A stretch of DNA of 64,000 nt from Pezizomycotina sp. ARF18 (taxonomy: Eukaryota; Ascomycota), in assembly GCA_002224055.1 (NCBI GenBank), contig AZLU01000168.1:1-64000 (forward strand). Reading direction: 5' to 3'. This document shows, piece by piece, positions 11,800-23,470 of this stretch. A program made the position numbers and the translations under genes. Every line of letters begins with the position of its first letter. Position 1 is the first letter of the stretch. Below the pieces are notes generated by a model. The model was not told the DNA's origin, did not search any database, and worked only from the letters and a program-made list of their open reading frames with translations.

Positions 11800-12931
11800 T
11801 CAGGCAAGTATTCTATGTTCCTACGTCCGTTTGGCTTTTCTCAGCGTAGTTAGGTATTAGGTCATAAATCTTTTGGTTTGAGTGCTGATGGTAGTTACGT
11901 CCTTTCGTGAAATCTAGGACGGATGATGGAGTTGACCAGACTACGGAGAGGGAAATGACTAAGGAAAGGAGAAGGGGGAACAAAGAAGAAACGTTACACA
12001 AAGGGTTCGTCGAGCGGTGGGAGGGAAGGACACTTGATTTACTTCAAAATAAATAAATAAATAAACTCCCCTTTTACTTCATGAATTCGATACTTTATTG
12101 TTTCCTTCCTCAAACAAACTACAAGACTATTATATACTTGCTGTTAATATTTATTCTTCACAAGAAGCCTTTCTTTCATGTTTTGTTCAGCTGACCAGAT
12201 AACATACACATTCGTTGCAAGTCTTCCACCAATGTAGTAGTTGTAAAGCCAATACAAGTATTCTTTTTAGTTTAAGTGTCTTCTTGATAGCAGTATTTCA
12301 TTATAGTAATAACATTGTTCCTACTAGTTTTGAGAAAGTGAGGTTTGCACAACAATGCTTGAGGCTAGTAGACGCAATGGAAATTGAGATAAAGTAAGAG
12401 AGAGAGAGAGAGAGTGAGAGAGAGAGTACCAGTAAAGATAAAACTCTATATCTATGATTATAAGGGAGATACGAGAAGAAGAAAAAAAGGGAAAGAAAGG
12501 GAAAGAAAGGGAAAACCGAGAGGTAAAGTGGAACAGCCGATTGAAAGAGAGAACCAATTGTATGATTTATGTGCCGCATTAAAGGAAGCGTTCTTATAGA
12601 GCATATACGTAGCTTCGGTAAGTCATTAGAGTTGTTTATGATTAAAAAAGCAAGAAACGAAATATCAAAGGACTTAAAGTAAAGAGCATCGCATCAATAT
12701 AAGTGTAATGGAAGAGAGGCGACAGTATCGAGTTTAGAAATGAGGCCGAACGTAAAAAGCTATTAGAAGAAGGATAGAGTCCTGCCGGATACTTATAGAG
12801 ATAAGGCTCACTAGAGAAAAAAAAGGGAAAATGAAAAGAGAATAGAATGAGTAAAGGATTGAGAAGGGGAGGTAAGAGAGATAGAACTTGCGCAGAAAGT
12901 CGGAGTGGAAGAAAAAAGTGATAAAAACGAG
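11800..12931. other. Intergenic, purine-rich, with AG repeat
   Basis: The spacer holds an (AG)n microsatellite at about 12397-12427 and GGGAAA repeats at about 12489-12514. The open frames here are products of that simple composition. No gene recognised. Confidence 0.6.
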
Positions 12932-14328
12932 CTACAATCTGGTCGCTTGGGCTGCCTCCGCTCCCCCTGGTTTGACACCTTTGGTGGCTTCATCAAGCCC
13001 CCTCTCGAGCTCCCGAATCCTCTCGCGGAGCCTCTCATTTTCCTTTCTGACATTTTCAAGCTCGCTTCTAGCCATAACCACCTCCTCGTATCGTCTGCTG
13101 GCTCCAGTGGATTCGGAAGCTGGGGAACCGACGGAGACACCAAGACCAACGCCTCCACCCCTTTCACTTCCACCAGCCTCACTCCCGGCGTATTGACTAT
13201 GGCCGTCTCTTTCCCTCCAAGATGAGGAGTAGCTTGAGCCAAAATTGACGGAGGGGCCGGGGGAGCTTGTCGGCATCGCGTGGTAGTATTGAGGGGAGAA
13301 GTAAGGATACGGGGCTTCGCCAAGCGCAGGAGAATTACGACCACTATCTCTCCCGCCGCCGCCGATGGACCTAACGCTCGACGTTCTCGAAAGAGGTAAT
13401 CCACCCGGATAGACAGGACCTGGTGCTGTGCTGGGAACGGCCGGGGCGGACTGGGTCTCGGCGCGAGCAGAAGATAGTGAGCGTAGAGAGGAGCGCCTGC
13501 TGAGATTACCGGTCCCGACGGTGGCAGCGGTAGTCAGTGCTGTGGATGCGTTTGATGATGTGCGACGGGAGCGAGATCCGAGGTTGACAGTAGGAGGATA
13601 AGTATTGACGACATCGTCCGAGATGAGGTGACTATTGGTAGTTGGTGATCCAACTTGTTGCGCACGGAGGATTGAGAGTTGGCGCGTCAGACGATTCACC
13701 TTGATTTTGTTTCGAACGATTTAATTGTTAGCTTGCTTCCGTATACTATAGCTTGGGACGCAGATGCGAGAGCTTCTCTTGTAAGATGAGAACGAGCAGT
13801 AAAAGAAACAGAATGATTAAGGAGAGGGGGGAAGTAACTCACAGCTGCTTCTTGTTCTTTCTCAAGTTCTGCATGTATCTCCGCTGGAGTCAACGGTTTT
13901 GGTAACCTAGCGGGGCCTGGGCCGGTTCCAACGCCCGTTTCGCTGTTGCTGGCGATGCTTCCGCCTGGCGACGGCGGCTGTGCAAAGGGTGGGTTTGTTA
14001 ACGGCGTTGGTGGGGGCAGCATCATCTGTGATCCGCGGCGGGAAGATGACGCGGATTTGTCTTTACTTGAAAAAGAGGATGAAGGCCGTCGTACCATGCC
14101 AGACTGACTCTGATGGGGTGCTTGTGTCGGGAATGCTGGCGTCGTCGGCTCACGGTCTTGCTGTCCGGCGTTTGGCGATTTCTCCGATTGTCCTTGAGTA
14201 GCGGCAGCAGAGGGAGAAGTAGGTGCAGAGCTCTTTGCCTTTCCGTCACTGCTAGCTCCCGCAGAAGTGGAGGAAGAAGGAGCAGCAGCAGTAGCAGCGG
14301 CTCCTGCGGCGGAACTAACGTCGGTCAT
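12932..14328 (-). CDS. Conserved ascomycete Ser-rich protein with C-terminal coiled coil
   Basis: Two exons, 14328-13843 and 13699-12932, join in frame to give 417 residues without any frame slip; the intron has a GTGAGT donor and CAAG acceptor. The N-terminus (MTDVSSAAGAAATAAAPSSS) is Ala/Ser-rich and disordered. In the middle, spanning the splice site, is a block I recall from Pezizomycotina hypothetical proteins: PKPLTPAEIHAELEKEQEAA followed by VNRLTRQLSILRAQQ, likely a helix. A long Ser/Arg/Pro region follows. The last 60 residues form a charged coiled coil (ARSELENVRKENERLRERIR). There is no signal peptide or membrane segment. I do not know its function; the coiled coil suggests a scaffolding or cytoskeletal role, which is inference. 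Confidence 0.8.
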
Positions 14329-15117
14329 TTTGTTCTGGGAACTCTTAGCTTTTGCCAGGCAGTGTGAGAAGGGAAAAAAAAAAAAAAAAAAACTGATCCG
14401 AATGTAATAGCTTAAATATCGCAAAAGGAGTGTAGAGCTCAGAGATTTTACAGAGAATGGGTTCGTTTATAGGGAATATAATACAGAAAGGTAATAGAAG
14501 AAGTGAAGAGAGGATGATGAATGTGAAAGGAAGGGAAGGGAAAAAGGATTAAAAAAGAATAAAGTGGTGAGTGCAAAAGGAGAAAGAAGAAAGAGCAAAG
14601 GAAAAGGAAAAGAAAATAATATAAATAAATAAATCCGCCTAGAAAAAAAAAAAAAACTTCTCACATTTTTTTTTTTTCGCCTAACAATCTTCTTTTTTCC
14701 CTTTTATTCGTTCTTTCCTCTTTAATTGCCCGATTTCGTTAGCTTGTATACATCGTATTAACAGGTGAATCTCTTTCAAGCGCCTTTTTGACACATATCG
14801 TGAACTAAGCTTGTTTATCTTGTTGACACGAGATCTTAACACGGTTCAGGGAGTTGTTGAAACATACTTACTTAAGTAGTATGATACGGGCGTATTACTG
14901 ACAGTTAAAATATTTAATATAACGTATTATACAGTTGAATTACACGAAAATAAAACAATGACGAGCTATAGTTACAAATATTAAACCGATACTAAGAGTC
15001 CGAGCTTCTGATGCTGATGCGTGCTGAATATGTTATATAATACAAGGAATGTTGTTGTTTTTTGAGTTGTAGTGAGAGCAATAAACAATGTTCAGGTTTA
15101 GGCTCTGTAATCGTATA
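14329..15117. other. Intergenic, A/T tracts
   Basis: The upstream region of the 12.9-14.3 kb gene holds poly(A) at 14373-14391 and 14642-14656. The rest is AT-rich, and I see no gene. Confidence 0.6.
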
Positions 15118-17124
15118 TCACAAGCCAGATCTCTCCCTCTTCCGCTTCGACTTCAGGGCATCTTTCCTCTTCGCTTCCATTCCGATTCCATTCTCCCCGT
15201 TTCTTGTAAACACCTCTTTCCAAACCTCCGCTTTTGCTTTATCCGTAGAACCGATGGTGGTGGTCGTAGAGTCGTCTCCTCCAGCAGACGAGGAGGGCTT
15301 TAGGGAGGCAGTTTCCTCATCATCATCGAACTTCATCTTCTTTCCGGCCAGCCCACGACATTGCTACCTGCACCGGTCCTTGCCTTCCCGGCTGCCAAAG
15401 AGTCGGTACCATTTTTCTGGGGAGTTCCTCTTCCTGGTGCAATTCGGCTTCAGCGGCGTTCGTGTTTTCCATCTCAACATTCTCATTCTTATCGCCAACA
15501 CCATGACCCGACCATCGCAGCACGCTTCCCCGCCCTCTCCAATCAGGCACCTCGCCGGTGGTCAACAGTTTCGGTAAAGGTAAAGAGTTCCAAATAGACA
15601 GGCTATTGAGGTGATTGCTATTCTTGTGGGGGAAAGCAGTTTGTGCTGCCCGTCGGCTATCCCGACCCCGACGTCTGCGTCCCTGCGTGAATGTACTTCC
15701 GTTTGCCATGGCCCCCCTCTGGTAAGCGCTGGCGAGACGGTAGCCAAGAGTTCATCCGAGAAGGGTAAGCGGTATCCGGGTCGGAGCAGCGGATCGGTAC
15801 CGTGCCTCTAGGGGTGTGTATGGGTATCCACTTGCTATAGCTCCTTCGTCGACCATATCGTCGTCGTCGCCAGTGGCCCCAAAGAATTTGAATGGTTCCG
15901 GTTCTTGGTTAGCAGCGCCTGCGGGTGCGAAAAAGGATGATAAATTATTCGCTTGTGATATGCGTTCGGTCGTAAGTTTCAAGCGATGGAGGTTTCGCGA
16001 GTGGTTTTGCCGTGTATTGATCTTGTCCGGGACCGCTGTTTTCTCTTTCACCTCTTGATCTTCATCCGCGATTTTGGAATCATCGGAGGTCTCCTCGGAA
16101 TCAGACTCCTCTTCATCTGATAACGAGGAGACAGACGAGGAGGATAAAACTGGAGATGCTGAAGCGTCCGTTACAAAGCACTATCGCTCGACGCCGCTTC
16201 TGCTTCGAAGACGAAGACGTTGTCGACCGAGACGAGTTTTCTGAAGAGGAGGGGGAGGAGGCGGTAGTAGAAGATGAGGATGACGGCCGATTCCCGTTTT
16301 CAATCGCAGTAATCAGAATCCGAGTCGATTTCTGGTTCCGATTCTTCACTCGAGGCGGAGCTCTCATCTGCAGCCTTTTCATCTTGCAACTGTATCTTCT
16401 CAAACTCGACAGCGTTTAGTTCGGCTAGCGTTCCATTTGGATCGGATGTATCTCCTCTCGGCGGGTCGAATCTTCACCTCTTCGATCACCTTTTCGTTCT
16501 TACTAACCACCCTTTCCTTCAATGTACTCCAAAGCCATACTTTCTTTGTCTACAGCGTCAACGCCGTAGTCCTTGAGAAAGCCCGGAAAGGGAGTATTCT
16601 TCTCAAACTCCTTCAAGACTTTGTGCTTGCCTGATTTGCTGCGCTTCGGTTTTTTTATCCGCAGCATGACGTCCTGCATCTTCGTCCGGAATAGGCACTT
16701 GGAGCCCTCCGAAGATGAATCTTTCTTGTCACCTCCCTGCCAACTCTTTGTACCCGCCTCCCTTTGGTAACTCTACGCCAACCGTTTCTCCTGCAGCCTT
16801 TACTTTCGTTTTCTTCGAGGACGGCGGCCGATCACGCTTGGAATCTGCCTTCTTGCTGAGGTCGGCGGTATCTCGTCGCATGGGGTGCGCTTCTTCGATT
16901 TGCATTTTAACTCCTCTGAAAACAGCCCCGTTGTACTTTCTCTTCAGCTTCTCGGCTTCTGCTTGATCAACGTCTGCGAATGCGTAGCTGCGGTCTGGAA
17001 ATGTAGGTATATCGTGGTAGGAAATGCTTGCGAGTGCTGAATCGGAGAGGATCTGAGGAGCTGTGGATGGTGTTAAGGGGGTTATATGTAGGCGTACACG
17101 CTTTCGTAAAGGGGATGCTGCCAT
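15118..17124 (-). CDS. RRM-like, probably nucleolar, ribosome-biogenesis-type protein
   Basis: The first 130 residues (17124-16729) form a small RNA-recognition-motif-like domain: RLHITPLTPSTAPQILSDSA, then SYHDIPTFPDRSYAFADVDQ, then KLKRKYNGAVFRGVKMQIEE. The beta-strand/helix spacing and the aromatic YAFADV stretch fit an RNP1-like strand. A Lys/Arg-rich segment follows (QDVMLRIKKPKRSKSGKHKV and then EYIEGKG), then acidic Ser-rich stretches (about 16400-16080), a middle block with EPFKFFGATGDDDDMVDEGA (about 15900), and a basic C-terminal tail ending KSKRKRERSGL at 15118. This architecture is common among fungal nucleolar proteins annotated as SRP40-like or Nop-type, but I cannot name the orthologue. 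Several one-base slips occur, for example GGG read as GG near 16507. Confidence 0.65.
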
Positions 17125-17799
17125 CGAGACTAAGAGAGAGGGGGGACAGCGGGTTTTTTCTCAATTGGTGAACATCTGATTGTTTTGTTGGTTTGTTCGT
17201 TTTTATCATTTCATTATTCTAAAATTGCAGATATTTTTGGAAATGAAAATTTTTAAAAAGAGGAGTCCTGCTCTGCTAGTGGGCGCTTCGGTTGAAAATA
17301 GCGTACAAACCGAAAAAAAAAGTGCAAAGCGCTAATCAAGAGCGCTAAAAACTAAATAGAACGGGAAAAGAAGCAAAAGGCTGTATTTTTTTTTTTTCTT
17401 TTTTTTTGTTAGTATAATCTTCGATTGAGCACCCTGTCTGGACTGGATTGAAATATCTTATTCCGATTAGAGAGACCTTAAAGCTAAACCTGTGTTTTGT
17501 ATTTAAAACTGGTTACACAATTGACTAAAACGAAGACCGAGCGAGTGAGACAAGTAAGTAATGTCGAAAGATCACCGCCAGAAGGTGATATTGTAGTAGG
17601 AAGGACTATTTTTTTTATGACTGACTGAGTGGCGGAAAGAGATATCTAAACAATACTTAAAGAGGCACTTCTCTCTATAAAAAGGGAAAAAAGCTTTACA
17701 CAAAAGGAGGGGAATAAGTAATTTCAACCTCGTCATCGTCGGACATGGGGTGTGGTGAGAATTCACCGGGTATTATCGGTTTCCCATGCTGTTGAACGG
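17125..17799. other. Intergenic
   Basis: AT-rich spacer between two minus-strand genes, with poly(T) tracts near 17387-17408. No gene recognised. Confidence 0.6.
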
Positions 17800-19766
17800 C
17801 TATGCTAGAACTTCTAACACTGTGCCGTCCTGACGCGCTGGATTTTTTCCTTGGTTTAATGACCCTTCTCTTTTTACCAGAGGAAGACCGTCCGACCGCC
17901 TGCTTGGTGGTGGACCAGGAACTTGACCGAGAATCGAGGGTCGGCGTTGCCGGCGAGAGTCACTTCCTTCACTGAGACCGTCATTATAAGAGTGAGGCTC
18001 GTAATACGGCTGCTGTCCGGTTTCACGCCTTGCCAAAGGCAGACGGAAAAAGGGATGCGAAAATATACTGTCGTGCCTTTCCCTGTGGCTTACAAACGGT
18101 TTTATTTCAGAATCCTGACCTTGATCATAATGGGATTCATGATGTGAAATCTCAGCATTGGATTCTTCGTCGTCGTCGGGACCAACAGCTCTCAGTTCCC
18201 TGAGCTTAGCTACAAGCTCTACCATCCGAGGAGCCATGTCAACGGAGCCTCGGTTGCTGGACATCTCTGACCCCGTTTCTCTGCCCTCCGTTTTGCTGCT
18301 TGTGCGTCTTTGTATTCACTAGCTATCTCATCCGTTTCTTCTGCGTCTGGGGCAGCCGATTTCCCTTGCTCCCTGGATTTGCCGAGTAACGACGCGCTGC
18401 TGCCAAATGAGTGCCGAGCTTTCGTAGCGAATAAAGGGACGTGTAACGTATTCATTGAAGTGCCATTTGTATTCTTGTTTCGATTTATGCTCGCTTTTGC
18501 GGACTTCTCCGGGCGGTGTGTCTGATTGGGGGATATCTGGTAAACTGGATCGTCTACTTTTACTTGCTCGTCGTCGACCGTTATGGAGGAAGCTGTGAGG
18601 GAAGATGTCGTGCCCATACTTAGCGCTATCTACCGATAAACTCCTCAAGCTCGGTGTACTAATGCTCCTTCTCCATATTATTTCGTGCAATGATTTCTCA
18701 GCAGAGCTTCCTACAGTACTCCACGTTCCCCTCGGGTTTGACGTTCTCCTTTCGGATTTCATTTCTGCTAGATGAGAAACTTCTGATGGACCCGCGGTTA
18801 CAGGTTCCTCAAATAGTTCCTCTTCCTGTTCGTTGGTATCCTCCAGAGCGGACTCTGGATTGACACTAGTGTGCCTGCTACAAGAGGCCACATCCATGGT
18901 CGTTGCTGTTCCGCTTGATCTGGGAGTTGGTGGAAACGGAACAAGAGAGGTTGAGATCGACGGCTTGCTAGGGTTGCCTAGGCATCGACGGGACTCACAG
19001 GAAGCTGCACCTGGCGTAGCTCCGGGAGGCACATCATGGACTCCGGTAGCGAATGTTGCTTGTGTGATAGGGAACTTTCGATGCACGTCGCAAAACGATC
19101 TTTGTGGGTGCACAAGCGGCTGGAGGCGTGAGCTGTTGTTTCGCTAAGCACTTATTCTGCGGGGATGAAGCAGAAGATCTGCGTGAATTGGGTTTGCTTG
19201 ATGTTGTCCGCCTCCTTTGCCCCCTCAGGAACTTGGAAGTCATTTTGAGGATTTTGATTGACCGCTTGAGGGGTGAGCTGAGCGATGATCTGATCCTCTT
19301 TCGACTTTTTTCTTTGCGCAATGCCTTAAGCCCTGTCAACACCGTATTCGAACGCTGTTTAGTAACCATTATTTCTTTCAAGCAACAGCAACGAGGTCGT
19401 GGGTAAGGGCAAACTGCTCACTTCTATCTAATGTTGTAGCCTCCTCGTTGTTTCTCCTTTTCCTTGGCACAAATAAAGAAATGGCCTTGGAGAGGTACCC
19501 GCGTTCATTATTTTCCCGCACCTTCAGTACTGGTGATCCCTTGGTAGCCTTTTGTGCGCATACAACTCGAATGTATCTCTCCTCGGCGGCGTCCCTTCTT
19601 CGCTCGCGGGCAACTCTAAAAACTCCGAGCTGCTTTTTTGCCCTGGTTCTACCTAAGATGGCGCGCTGCCCGCAGAACGAGGCGTCAGGAATGGAGAACT
19701 CCGCTTGCTCGAGATCGATATCTCAACCTTGCCGGCTGGAGAGTCGGGGTTTGCGAGATGTGACAT
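17800..19766 (-). CDS. Hypothetical basic, Ser-rich protein
   Basis: A coding frame can be followed from ATG 19766 (MSHLANPDSPAGKVEIS) through a basic segment near 19640-19500 (LGRTRAKKQLGVFRVARERR), a Lys/Arg-rich block near 19330-19200, a Ser/Thr/Pro-rich middle (SISTSLVPFPPTPRSSGTAT; LHEIIWRRSISTPSLRSLSV) and a C-terminal part at 18264-17800 (MVELVAKLRELRAVGPDDDE). It needs at least four frame changes, so either small introns or base-loss errors are present. Phosphorylation-prone Ser clusters and absence of membrane segments suggest a disordered regulatory protein. I do not recognise the family, and the start and the number of exons are uncertain. Confidence 0.5.
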
Positions 19767-20743
19767 CTGAGCTCGCCCCTCCAACCGGTGTTTTCTTTCG
19801 GTTACGGTGCAAATGAAAAGAAGTGATATTATTAAGTATATAAACGAAAGTCCTTGTAATGAAGCGGTTACTCAGGTACGCAAAAGGAAGGAAAAGGGAG
19901 AAAAAGAAAAAGAATGTCTTGGATTCTAAAACGCAATACATTCGTCGGGTGCACTTCATGATTTCAAATCACGAAATAAATGGCGATGCATTCATAAGTA
20001 GGTTGCACTAACACACCAACCCAAGCGCCCCCCCCCCCCCAAAAAAAAAAAAAAAAAAAAAAAAAAAACGACGACGACACCTTGTTTTGGTTGGTTACTC
20101 ACGCTCGACACAACACCTTCCGCAGACAAATACCTACTAAATATTAAGTAAACAATTGGTATATAGGTACTTAGGTATTATTTCTAGGGGAATAGTTATA
20201 ATAATAATAATACTACAATAATGATAGTACTACTCAAAATTTATTAGCATTTGTTTATATTATTTTATATTATGATCCCACGATATTCGATTCCTTCTCG
20301 TTTTCTTCATTGTTCTGTATGTTTCGTTCTTTCCTTCTTCTGAGGGTCTCATCATCAAAAACGCAAATTTCGTTCACGTCACGAACATGACATGAAACGA
20401 TGTTTTATTTAACCCACCCTTTCGACACCTTTCACGCTCTTCATCTTTAAACTCTGCGCTATTTTAATTCTGCTTCGAGCTTGCCTTCCTTTCTGTATAC
20501 CATCATATCAAAGAGTCGATGGCGTCACCTGGAAACACCACGGGGTTGAAAGAAACATGCCATGGAGGGACGTAAGCAAGCATGCGGGCCTTCTTTTCAG
20601 GCCGGCCCTCTATTTATACGTATTTATTTTCCTTTCTTGCTAGCATGTCAGTGAATATCAAAATAATTCGAGAGCGTGTAGAGCTCTAGATTTCAGCTAT
20701 TTGAGCCCAATTCGCCAACTCTTATTTCTAACAACCGCTCGCG
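19767..20743. other. Intergenic with C13-A28 tract
   Basis: Between divergently transcribed genes. It holds an uninterrupted run of 13 C followed by 28 A (20028-20068) and AT-rich DNA with ATA repeats near 20200. No gene recognised. Confidence 0.6.
20028..20068. repeat. C13-A28 homopolymer pair
   Basis: Thirteen C are followed directly by 28 A in the divergent spacer between two genes. It is the only long C run in the window and the most extreme composition switch. Confidence 0.95.
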
Positions 20744-22565
20744 ATGGAATGGAATTCTGAGGAAAGCATTTCCGATGCAAACTCAGACAATCGATGTCGC
20801 TTTCCAGAAAGCCATTGTCGACCAAACTACTCCGCCATCAAATCACATACAATGAAAACCGGGGGAGAGCCCAAACCCTTCGAGGCAAAAACTGGGCCTT
20901 CATTGCTGAAGGATCCTAACAAGGGCGTCTTCTACAATCTCAAAGGCTTACTAGGATTCGGTAAGCAGAAATTTCCGCCAACTTTTCAAAAGACCTCTCA
21001 TCAGAAGATGAGGCGGGTGCTTGCAATAATTTGGGCCTGCAACTTGATGCAGATGAACGGCGATCTTCCAAGTTCAGGACGAAAAGCGGTAACTTCAGAT
21101 TGCCTACTGGATATTCAAGGTATTTCTCTCCGAGGAAAAACGAGAAAGACAGAGAATCTCGAACCTCGACTCGAAGCACATAACCTTGATTACGTTCTCC
21201 GCGTTGCAGAAAAATGTAGGGGAGGACTTTGGAGATGCAAGAAAGACAAAAGTGTCGAGATCCACGTTGGCTGCCGTAACTACATAGTTACTCTGGTTTT
21301 TGAGGACGGTGTGCAATGGCTCCTCAAGGTCCAACAACCTAATGATCTTCAGTGGTCCAGGTACGTTTCTTGCGGCATATAATTACGGCAGCATAATAAC
21401 CCTCAGATGCAATACAGACTAACATTTTACTTTTGTAAGTGATTAGATTCTCCTCATCCCTCATGAACATGCGAAGAGAGGTCGCAACAATCCGATACGT
21501 AGAGCGAAAGACGAGAATACCTGTTCTAAGATTTACGCATGGAATTTGACCAATTCTAAAAGAGGCTTTGGTAAAAGTTGGTATCTGATGTCAAAACTAT
21601 CAGGTGCCTCACTATCGCAACAGTTAAAATCAATACGTCAGAAGAGTTATAGCGGTGGTTACACCGAGGATAAGGTCTTATTTAAAATTTCTGACCAGTT
21701 GGCATCTGTCGCATTCCAGTTGATGAACTTACCTTTCCCCCGTACAGGTGCGCTAGATATTCCCCCGAGAGAAAGAGTGAGAGGCATTCAGACCTTCGAT
21801 AAGAGGAGAAAGGCAAAAAGTAGCTCTCTCATCTTGACAGATACTACAGACGGTGACAACGACGACGAGTTCGACAACCCCTCCTCAAGGCGTTGGCCGA
21901 GCTTGAGGAAGCAGAGCACGAGCTTGAGACTTTAAGAGAGAATCAATTAGCCAGCGAGAAGCAGATTGCATATGAGAACTCAGTGCTTAGGATGGCCAGA
22001 GAAGTCTTGCAACAGGCCTTGGGACCGGACGATGAAGGTGCCGCGGCAGGCAGGTTCGTTCTTACTCATGGCGACCTAACGGGCGGAAATATCTTGACAG
22101 ACAAATATTTCAATATCACGGGCATTATTGATTGGGAATGCGCCATTTTAACACCGTTATCAACGGCATACGACTGGTACCAACTGGACGCGGAAAGCTT
22201 CGTATCTCTCAATGATCAGCTGGAGAGTTTAATCGAAGAGATCAGAGAACCACCCTCAATATAATTACTAACTTCGAAGAAAAGCTGGAAGCGCTTAAAA
22301 GACAAAGGGATTATTTCTATGGAAAAATGAAGGAACTTGATAGCAAAGAAGGGAATGGTTCCTGCAGACTTGCTTTTGCCCGCGGAACAATCTCGGCTGT
22401 ATTCGAAAGTGCTGGAGCTTTACTTGCAATCTCACTTTTCAGTTCCTGCCGCACTATGAGGTGCCTAACCATGATTCCGCGCGAGAATTCTTCTTCCGCT
22501 ACATTAAATCGCACCTCTCAGCGTACTTGAACAGATCTGCTGTCGGGAAGTATAAGAAGACTTAA
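20744..22565 (+). CDS. APH-family (aminoglycoside phosphotransferase-like) kinase-fold protein
   Basis: The N-terminal lobe runs from MEWNSEESISDANSDNRC through FEDGVQWLLKVQQPNDLQWS, which looks like the glycine-loop/lysine strand region. An intron begins at GTACGT (21361) and ends at TAG near 21446; exon 2 resumes FSSSLMNMRREVATIRYVER. The C-lobe carries the phosphotransferase signature FVLTHGDLTGGNIL, giving the catalytic Asp and Asn, then GIIDWECAILTPLSTAYDWY with the metal-binding Asp. These residues look intact. Between the lobes is an unusual acidic and coiled-coil insertion of about 90 residues (TDGDNDDEFDN, then AELEEAEHELETLRENQ). The frame ends NRSAVGKYKKT at 22565. At least three slips are explained by one base missing in T, C or A runs (near 21533, 21882 and later). 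In fungi, members of this family mostly have unknown substrates; antibiotic resistance should not be inferred. Confidence 0.75.
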
Positions 22566-23470
22566 GACTGTAGTGAAAGTAACTTTTGCTTCTAAGACAT
22601 TCTTCACAAATGGAACCTCAAATTTGGCTATCTATCCTGTTTGTACAAGTCTAGCATAATGGCAAGCAAAGGAAAACACATGTGCCTCATTAATATATAA
22701 GAATATACTAAAGCAGATCGTTAATTTGATGGAGAAAAACCGAGCGGAAATTTGCGCTAGGAAGCGGACAAGAAAAAAGGGAAAGATGAAGTTGGTTATC
22801 TAGGTAGGAAATTTTGCTGAACAAAATGTCTTTGTTGCTTGGCTTGAGGGAAGGGCCGTTCTATCTAATATGTCATACTGGTGGTTCATATACGATTACG
22901 TATTGAGGACTTATGCTAATAAGTGTTTTAGGCTCCTCCGGTTTGTACGGAACGGTGGAATGGTTAACTTCGGAGTCGAGTTGCTTCTGAGAGCTTGACA
23001 TTAAATGAAGTTGCATACTTCTTGTTGAAGTGGCTTCCTGTTTGCTCTATTCAACTTCGTGACCGATTTCTTTTCTTTGAAGACTGTCCCTGATCTAGCA
23101 GAGAGCAAGAAGATTAGTGACAAAACTCCTGCTTTGATACAAAGACTAACTATATTTAAGAATGGAGTAGGTCTTTATATGGGTGTTGAATTAGTCATTG
23201 ATGGATGGCATATGAGTTCCAAAATCAACTGAAACCACGAAGCCATTTCAGCTTGGTCTAATATGGTTTCGTGAAAACGCTAAATTGAACTTGAAATGAA
23301 GAGGAGAACTAAACATCACTAATCAATGACGTAAGTCTAGAAATACAGGTATAAAAACGCGGTTCTGGGATAGTTATCTTTAACTGGGTTGTTTGCTCCC
23401 AGTTTCAAAATTTGTTCGCTATCCGTGTTGTATTGCTGACATGCATTCATGGCTCCTGGCTAACGAACAG
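22566..23470. other. Intergenic
   Basis: Spacer between two convergent genes. I see no open frame or repeat of note. Confidence 0.55.

Noticed and set aside
20041-20068. Long A tracts as poly(A) tails of retroposons
   Set aside because: I found no target-site duplications or element bodies next to this or the other tracts, and they occur in both orientations. I also saw no LTR, reverse transcriptase, integrase, capsid or transposase text anywhere.
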